This document shows, one piece after another, positions 57,327 to 64,000 of a DNA stretch of 64,000 bases. The stretch's first letter is position 1. Each line of letters starts with the position of its first letter. Where the stretch lies: the NCBI RefSeq assembly GCF_958979055.1, contig NC_084896.1, positions 8,684,501-8,748,500 of the forward strand, written 5' to 3'. The notes below the pieces were generated by a model, which worked only from the letters and a program-made list of their open reading frames with translations, was not told the DNA's origin and did not search any database. The position numbers were made by a program, and so were the translations under genes. The DNA is from Alnus glutinosa (lineage: Eukaryota; Streptophyta; Magnoliopsida; Fagales; Betulaceae).

Positions 57327-57578
57327 TTAATCGTCACTATAATAATCATCATATAAATCATAATCATGATCAGTGAAAGTAGGTCGCCATTCATCTCCTG
57401 GATAATCACATATGAATGTATCATGCCCCCATTCATTACAGTATGTGCAATATTCTAATCGTTCTGTACCATCTGAGTCTAATGCAATACTTTTATCTAT
57501 AATATCTATAGGACTCATATCTGTCTGATTTTCCCATCTCTCATTCTGGTAACTATATTTGCTTTGACGAAGAAGCAA
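57327..57578 (-). CDS. CCHC zinc-knuckle ORF, retroelement or pararetrovirus-like remnant
   Basis: An 83-codon minus-strand ORF contains CTYCNEWGHDTFIC, an exact C-x2-C-x4-H-x4-C zinc knuckle. It is followed by an acidic, aromatic C-terminus (DHDYDLYDDYYSDD). Such knuckles bind nucleic acid and occur in the capsid/gag proteins of LTR retrotransposons and of plant pararetroviruses, including old integrated copies. Nothing else of a polyprotein is recognisable nearby. The large inverted repeats next to it (56069-56937) suggest a rearranged insertion. It is a remnant; the exact family is open. Confidence 0.45.
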   Translation of the reverse strand: MLLRQSKYSYQNERWENQTDMSPIDIIDKSIALDSDGTERLEYCTYCNEWGHDTFICDYPGDEWRPTFTDHDYDLYDDYYSDD

Positions 57579-58303
57579 TCTAAAATAAAGAAAAATTTGA
57601 AAAGACTGATAGGGGTTTATTTTATTTTATTCGTTCTTAGAAAGATATTTGCAGTGGGAACATGATGAATAATGTATTGTAGGAAATTTATGTCCTTTCC
57701 AATCACTTAGAATACTTTCTATGTACCCAATTATGCTGCACATAATTTCGATCACCTGAATTCTAGCGGGAACAAAAAAAAAAATGAAAAAATAAAAAGA
57801 AGAAGAAATTCCTTGCATTTTGGCCAGAATTACCACCCAATAAGCTTTGGAAACTTCTCTCCAATAAACCAGAAATACCAGTTCGATAACAAATACAAAT
57901 ATAAGCACTTCAACTTCCATTATAGAACTAGAAACCATTTTATGATGCAATAATCATAGAGCTCATAAACTGTCAACACAAACACAGATTGGTTTAAAAT
58001 GTGGAAATTGATCTAGATCACCCCTATATGTTCCACAAAATTTCAGAACAAATCTTGGAGATTTTATAGGAACTGTTATCATATTCGAAAACAAAAAATT
58101 CGAGAGGAAGTTGTAGCAGCCACATTGAGTGCAATGTACCTTTTTATGCATCCTTACATGTATCAAAAGCAATTTGATACTGGCCCTCAATTACAGCTTG
58201 CACATGAAAGAGACTTCCCATTACTGGGATTCAGTAATAAGATCATAAACATGTTGATGTTCAAATATCGAAAAGCACAGCCAAATAAGATAATGAGGTG
58301 GGC
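57579..58303. other. 3' UTR and 3' flank of the MRS2-4 gene
   Basis: AT-rich sequence beyond the stop at 58304-58306, with only chance ORFs. The poly(A) site is not fixed. Confidence 0.4.
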
Positions 58304-61300
58304 TTATGAACCAAGCAGCTTCTTCCATCTGGCATATCCTAAGACAAGCAGGAAAAGCAATACACAACCTGCTGAAGAGCCTCCAACAAAGAACCCAAAT
58401 ATCCCGTTCTTCTTGTACAATGTACAAGGGATGTTCATACCAAACAGCCCAGCTATCAAAGTTTCAGCAGCAATAGCAAATGATGCAATGGTCAATGTCA
58501 ACTGAAGTTGAATAAGTTCGTTCCGCTGGTTGTCAAGTTGGATGTTAACATAATCTTCTGTGTCATCAATATACTCTCGAACCTGTAAACCCAATAGAAA
58601 ATATGAGAGCTCCAGTAAATTTCAAAGAGATGAGCCATGCCTAATTTGCAGTTAAATTGACTAAGAACATCCCTAATGGCTTAGCCATTTTGCATTTTTA
58701 GCTAAAATAGCTAATGAAAATGCCAAAAAGTACCTCCATCCGATTATGCAAAACAAGATGCAAAATGCATTCATAAACAATGTCACACCACTGCACCACA
58801 TGCATAACACTGTTCATGAACACAATTATTTTAATCAATTTCTCCTAGCTGAAATGTCGATCTCCTCCATAGCCTCCAGAAGCCCCGATTTGTGAGAAAC
58901 CCATAATCACATTTTGCCATATTTTTTCATTCTTCCCACACTAGTTCCAAGTGATGGACTGAACTGAACATGTGGTAGTATATCTGGTACCCTCTAGTTG
59001 AATTTTTGCCAAAATTTTCTCTATGCTTTTATATATATATATATATAAATAATTCATTTCATTGAAAAGCGCAACCCTAGTACACATGATGAATACAAAG
59101 ATAAGACCCTACTAAAGGTGAAAAGAAGAAGAAAACTCCACACAGGATTTTCTCTATGCTGTCAGCAATATTGAGCCACAGGCCCACAATAGGTGTGATA
59201 CATTGATACCCAGATGCTATTTTCTCGATTTCTATCTAAAGTTTTGATGCATGAATTGATCGTTTAGGACCATTCTGGTTCTGGGTTTTTGACCTACCTG
59301 TGTTTCACTAGTGGGTTTGGTTTATTTTGTCTTTTTGTGCTCTTCACTGATTGCATTTTGTAAATGAAGAAGAAGGGCAATTTGCGATTTCGGTGCTGCT
59401 CCGTTGGTGATGGTTGCATTTCTCTGTGATTTTCTGTGATGAGTTCTCTTTGATGGTTCTCTGCGATTTGCATCTCTGTGATTTCTCTATAATGGGTTCT
59501 ATTCTTGAGGTGGGGATTTTCTAATCACTGTTCTCTCTTTGCCCTGTTCTCTCTCCCTCTTCCCTTGCTAGACTAGAGGCCGATTGGGTGATTGTTGTTT
59601 ACGGCCGATTGGGTGATTGGATGATAGGGTGATTTCCAGTGATGATTGTGGTTTGGTTTGCTGTGATGATTGTGGTTTGGTTTGCTGTGATAATTGGATG
59701 AATGGGTGATTTTCAGTGATGGTGGAGAGCAGTGTGGTGTTTATGCTGCTGGCAAATGGGTGTGAAAAATTTGTGTTTTTGGTAGCAATGGGTTTTTAAC
59801 CATAATGGATAAAAAAAATTTAAAAATCTTATTTTAATAAAATAGAGAAGAAATTTAGATAAGCTGTTTGGATGCAGGTTTTAAAAAGTGGTTAACTAGG
59901 TTTAGATAGAAATTTAGATAAACCACTGTAAATGCTCTAACAAACTGTCAATAAGGTTTCCATACGTCCCCTTTTATACTGACTTCTTAGCATCAGTGTA
60001 GCTGCCCACTATAGAATCATTTTGTACAACTCGCCAAATAAATGCAACATGCTCTGCTGAAAACCCCTAGTATTTCAAAATATTTTGAGACCCCTACTAT
60101 GCCATCAAAATAATCATAATTACCTTTTATTTAGGCCTAAAAGTTTCTTTTTGGCCACAAAAGTACCATTAAAACATCCCCCTTTTGACCAATCACATGC
60201 TACTATCTTTCCCCAAATAAGAATAATATGAAAACTCATTTGACCATCTTAAAAACAATACCTAAAGATGAAGCAAAATGAGCAATCATTTTTAATGTCA
60301 AGATGGGGGGCAATTCATTAGCAATCATTAGGAGATAAATTGGTCCGTTAACAGATAGGTATCTAATGGGATAACAAATATTTTCAGAAACATTCTTGTT
60401 CAATTTGAATTGTTTCCAAATTAGATTTTTGGATGGCCCCAATGATTCAGTTAACTCCAAATTGGCCCAGATTGAAACCTCACAAGCTCTGAAACCATCC
60501 AAATATCCAAACAAATTTGAAGGCTCACAATACATAACAGGTGAGCTTTGCCTATAAGACTAAATTTTTCCATCAGCCACTATATCAAATTGAACTTATT
60601 TGTGTGACAAAGCATGTCTTTACTATTGCCTAATAATAGGATGATTTAACCAGCAAATGTTGCTAATGAAACATTTGCAAAGACTTAAATCTAGAGTACC
60701 AAGTTTAAAAGAATAATACTTACAGACAATATCTTGTTTCGAGTTCCATCTAGCTGCATAAAATAAGCTTCAAGCAACATCTCCAGATCCTCTACATCAT
60801 TCTCAGCCTGAAAGTTGCTAGTCACCAAACTTCCGCTCCTGGCAGAACTAAGTCGATGAAGATGGGGGGAAGCGGTAACTATGCTATTTGAAGCAGCAAC
60901 TCCCAGTAAAGCCTCAGATTGTTGATTCTGGATCCACTTCCTCGTCAGGTATAAATGTGCCATATCTTCATTGTCATCTAATAGATGTTCAATTTCATCC
61001 CTTACCTGACATTAGACGGATATGTTCTCCTCATTATAGATAATGTAATGCATAAATGATGGAAGACAGAAAACATCATAAACACCTGTATGGAGAAATA
61101 TACTAGTTTCAAGTATAAATATGATTCCTGGCAGAGAAATAGAATAGATAACATATATATATGAAGAGAGAGAGAGAGGGCATAACATTTTTTATTTCTC
61201 ACGGCATCTTAAGTTTCAATAATTTGTTTATTCTCATAAAAACTGAATGTTAATCAACAAACTAGACATCTTCCAAAAATTAACGAGACTAATCTCAAAT

Positions 61301-61935
61301 AATATTGTGCAGGCAAAACTTTTACTTCAGTGTGCTCCAGTCTTAAACCCCAAGCCCCAAAAGAAAAAAAAGAAAAAAAAAAGTATGTACTTATTTTTAA
61401 GGGGTAATTACATCTTCCCCCCATCAACTACCAGTCATTGTCAACATGCCCCCATGAACTGACACCTCGACCAAAAGAAAGCATCCAACTACCAACTTTA
61501 CACATTTTGCCCCTTTCCGTCAAGGAATTCCGTTAACTTGGACGAAATATTCCATTTTTGAGCGTTAATTTTGGTTTAAAGACAAAATGCCCTCCAACAG
61601 TAATTAATAAAATAAATATTAAAATTAATATCTTTAAAAAAGTTGAGGGCATTTATGTCTTTTTACGAATTAAACTGACAGAAGATGGCAAAGTGTGTAA
61701 AGTTGGTAGTTGGATGCTCTCTTTTGGTCGAGGTGTCAGTTCATGGGGGTATGTTGACAATGGCTGGTAGTTGATGGGGGAAAAAAGTAATTACCCCTAT
61801 TTTTAAATTTACATATTTATAAAATTTTGGACCTTCTTTTTAGTTCCGTTTACATCCCATCTCCTGAAACACAAATAAGGTAAATCTTTATTGTTGTTTA
61901 CAATAAATGAAACAAAGAAACTTGTATATATGGCA

Positions 61936-61972
<37 letters not shown>

Positions 61973-63562
61973 AATAGTCTATAAGGAGAGGAGAATTATA
62001 ACTAAAAACACACAAAATACACAGGCCTAAGCAAGAAAGAAAGAAAAACCATTTACCCAATAAATATATTCCTAAGAAACAACTTATTGAAAAAGAAAAA
62101 AAAACCCTATCCTAAGAAACTTATTAGAGCCTAAGGAGTGAAAGAGTCAACCAAAAGATGTATGTCTTGAATCCCATCAAATGCCACTGAGCAGCTGTGT
62201 GAAATGAATGCATATTAGTGTAAGAGGGAAGAAAACAGGTGCCTCAAGTTCAACAAATAAAGGAGCAAGACCAGCAGTTTTAGTGATCATGATTAGTAAT
62301 TCATTTTACAAGAGTATTAACAATAACGAAGAACAACCAAGTCTGACAGGTCATTCCACTCCAAATCCATAAAAACCTAATCCAACATGCATCATCAAAC
62401 ACAAAATCCAAATGCCCGAATGAGGTCCAATCATTTTCATTTTCTCTTATATAAAAAAAAAAAAAACAATATGTTATAAGACAGGTCATAAGTTATTTTT
62501 ATTTGTTCTCATACGAATGGTTAGACTAATGTTAATTAAGAGCTATATATGATTGATCGATGAGTAATGTTATATACTACATTTTTATCCCACAACTATC
62601 TCACAATGATGATGTGGCAATATCAACCCTTGGTTTTTTTTTGTTTTTTTTTTGTTTTTTAACAAAGAGTGATCTAATGGTTGGTTAGGATTGACACATC
62701 AGTATTGTGGGATAAAAATATAGTTTCTAGAATTACTCTTGATTGATAGAAGAATTGAAGGCTTTTGCTCTTACAATAGAGGTTATGGCAGCATTTTCAA
62801 GAGAATCTTGACTTTTTATTATCAAGAATGGTTTGCTTAGGCTTCCAAGTTCACTTAAGAACTATACAGTTTAGTTGTTGCTTAACTCATTACCCAAGAA
62901 AAAGCATTCTAGGTTTTTGAGAACAAAGTATGATTCCAGGTGTCAGACTCCTTAATGGCATCAGTAAAGAAATCAAGGGGCAGAATAAATCCCAATTCTC
63001 TTCCCCTCCTGAATATTCACCTTTATCATTAGGTGACAATACATATTACGCAACCAGAAGAGTGAAGTAAAAAGGTACAAGAAACAACAGAAGAATGAAG
63101 TAACATTCATCAAGCATACCTTTTGCACACGTGCAAGTAAGCGGGTAAGATTACTCTTCAGAGTCCTCACATGTTCAAGATTCTTGGTGCTAACATTCCT
63201 GGCTAGTTCATCCAACACAGGGTAAGCAGTTCTCTCGAGGTCTGCCACACTGGAATCCAAATATGTACACACAACCTCTAATGCAATCTCCAGGACCTGA
63301 AACTCGAAAGGAAGCTCATACTGCAAACCTTCCGTGGCTTCTGGAACAGGTAGCCATTGTCTCCCTGTTGAAACATGCATTTCGTTATCTTGTTCATCCA
63401 TGTGGCCCGCTCCCTGGAATGGGCTTTTATGAGGAATTTGTTGCCTTAGCTGATCCACAAAAGGAAGAACCTCCTGGCGGAGAGGTTCAAGCAACAGCAC
63501 TTCTTCAGCTGTAACTATAGCCTTTATAAACTCTAAATTGACAACCATGGCTTTCTCCCTGG
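58304..63562 (-). CDS. MRS2-4: Magnesium transporter MRS2-4 (CorA/MGT family), 5' partial
   Basis: The last three coding exons: complement(join(58304..58582, 60724..61005, 63120..63562)); the N-terminal exon(s) lie beyond 64000. In order: [139 protein letters not shown]. Then comes the first membrane segment, ending in the GMN selectivity motif (LFGMNIP), a second membrane segment ([17 protein letters not shown]) and the tail ARWKKLLGS. These features define the plant MRS2/MGT Mg2+ channels, which assemble as pentamers; the wording fits the MRS2-4 (MGT6) subgroup. All junctions are GT-AG and in phase (exon 63562 starts at codon position 2). The introns hold a MITE-rich set of insertions. Confidence 0.93.
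58663..59938. mobile_element. Non-autonomous element in MRS2-4 intron (hAT-like ends)
   Basis: The left end agaacatccctaatggctta and the reverse complement of the right end, agagcatttacagtggttta, share AGAnCATnnnnAnTGGnTTA. This is the agcatctccaatgg-type end of many plant non-autonomous hAT-like elements. The interior (tctctgtgatttc, gggtgattg repeats at 59340-59760) is non-coding. No convincing 8-bp duplication was seen, so the borders are approximate. Confidence 0.5.
59028..59146 (-). mobile_element. 5'-truncated LINE, antisense, 14-bp target duplication
   Basis: attttctctatgct is identical at 59014-59027 and 59147-59160. The insert, read on the minus strand, has the LINE 3' phrase tgtactagggttgcgctttt and ends with a TA-rich tail (tatatatatata). 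It is nested in the element at 58663-59938. Confidence 0.8.
61401..61797. mobile_element. Complete Mutator-type MITE, 9-bp target duplication
   Basis: Terminal inverted repeats of about 110 bp start GGGGTAATTAC (61401) and end GTAATTACCCC-type (61797); the arms hold complementary phrases such as cattgtcaacatgcccccat / atgggggtatgttgacaatg. The 9 flanking bases are identical: tatttttaa at 61392-61400 and 61798-61806, the size typical of Mutator. It lies in an intron of MRS2-4. The same family ends at 334. Confidence 0.92.
61938..61972. repeat. (CT)n-(CA)n microsatellite
   Basis: Compound simple repeat ctctctct...cacacaca in the MRS2-4 intron. Confidence 0.9.
62562..62738. mobile_element. Mutator-type MITE with a 9-bp target duplication (one mismatch)
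   Basis: The left end gagtaatgttatatactaca, then tttttatcccacaa, pairs with the right end ttgtgggataaaaa ... ctagaattactc. Flanks are ttgatcgat (62553-62561) and ttgattgat (62739-62747), 8 of 9 identical. The interior has a T-rich tract and the phrase gtgatctaatggttggttag. It lies in an intron of MRS2-4. Confidence 0.75.
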
Positions 63563-64000
63563 CTGCAAACAAAGAGAGGAGAATTTAGTTTGTTTTTTCA
63601 TCAAGAGTCAACCACTAAAAAGGTCAGCAGCAACCAAGAAAGGCACGACCGCTCCAATATAATTTTGATGTAAATAACACAAGGGCTTGTCAGTTTAGTG
63701 GCACAAATTTTCGTTAAAAACATCTAAAAAGCAAAGAAGTTGCAAGATTGCATCAGACATTCTTCATATTGAGCAAGAAGATAGATGCTGATGTTAAGTA
63801 ATTGATTAAAGTTTGTTCTAGCATTCATCCTGGTAACACGAGTAGTTGCATCATGGAAGTCAGTCATCTGAACAAGGATATGTACATAACCAAAGCCTTC
63901 CTACACAAGTATTACCCATCCACATAAGGAAACTTGTCTGCACACTTGCACCAAGTTGTGGGCTAAAAAATGGCAAGCAGACCGCCAACCAACATCCATC
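63563..64000 (-). other. Intron of MRS2-4 (continues beyond the window)
   Basis: It follows the CAG acceptor at 63565-63563 on the minus strand. No further exon or repeat was recognised up to the window end. Confidence 0.6.

Noticed and set aside
1..64000. tRNA, rRNA, CRISPR or bacterial-type operon features
   Set aside because: None was seen. Only the SINE has tRNA-like promoter boxes, and all repeats are of eukaryotic transposon or microsatellite type.

Overview
The window is nuclear DNA of a eudicot plant, most likely a woody species with a repeat-rich genome. The evidence is GT-AG spliced genes, plant-specific families (COBRA-like, MRS2-4, the At4g06598-type bZIP), a nuclear gene for the C-terminal half of mitochondrial ribosomal protein L2 (the split rpl2 arrangement known from core eudicots), and many plant transposon families. 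I cannot name the genus from the sequence.

Four host genes can be modelled. (1) 21555-23044 (+): two-exon nuclear 3'-rpl2 gene with a mitochondrial presequence. (2) 29651-35087 (+): six-exon COBRA-like gene, COBL6 type, 435 residues, with signal peptide and GPI-anchor signal. (3) 39620-44277 (-): four coding exons of an At4g06598-type bZIP protein, 374 residues, with an atypical basic region and one GC-AG intron. (4) 58304-63562 (-): the last three coding exons of a magnesium transporter of MRS2-4 type; its 5' end lies beyond the window. Smaller pieces include an unidentified terminal exon (2885-3131), a CTF4/WDHD1-like first-exon fragment (26843-26971), a COBL exon-3 fragment (28128-28280) and an orphan coding-like stretch (about 36858-37051).

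Most of the rest is transposons, often nested. 1-334 is the end of a Mutator-type MITE. 630-1877 and 4161-5163 are the dead transposase and Myb-like ORF1 of PIF/Harbinger. 8125-9995 is a non-autonomous hAT inserted across the edge of a Harbinger-type element (10001-10620). 11044-18698 is a complete non-coding LTR retrotransposon (497/498-bp LTRs, 5-bp target duplication) inserted in the LTR of an antisense Ty3 element whose gag remains at 18875-19800. 24300-26330 is an internally deleted antisense Tat-lineage Ty3 element. Well-delimited small insertions include a SINE (27082-27186), four non-LTR retroposon insertions (41441-41495, 42382-42561, 50271-50924, 59028-59146) and two Mutator-type MITEs (61401-61797, 62562-62738). 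52500-57580 holds retroelement remnants, large inverted repeats and a zinc-knuckle ORF.

The most unusual signal is a GC-rich module made of consecutive hairpins with a GGTGGC...GCCACC core. It occurs inside at least three elements with different ends (1-120, 10310-10452, 45445-46020), with a weaker copy at 35462-35515, usually between A-rich and T-rich tracts, in otherwise AT-rich DNA. All elements, repeats and gene models were read by eye; similarity statements rest on recognition of family motifs, not on searches.
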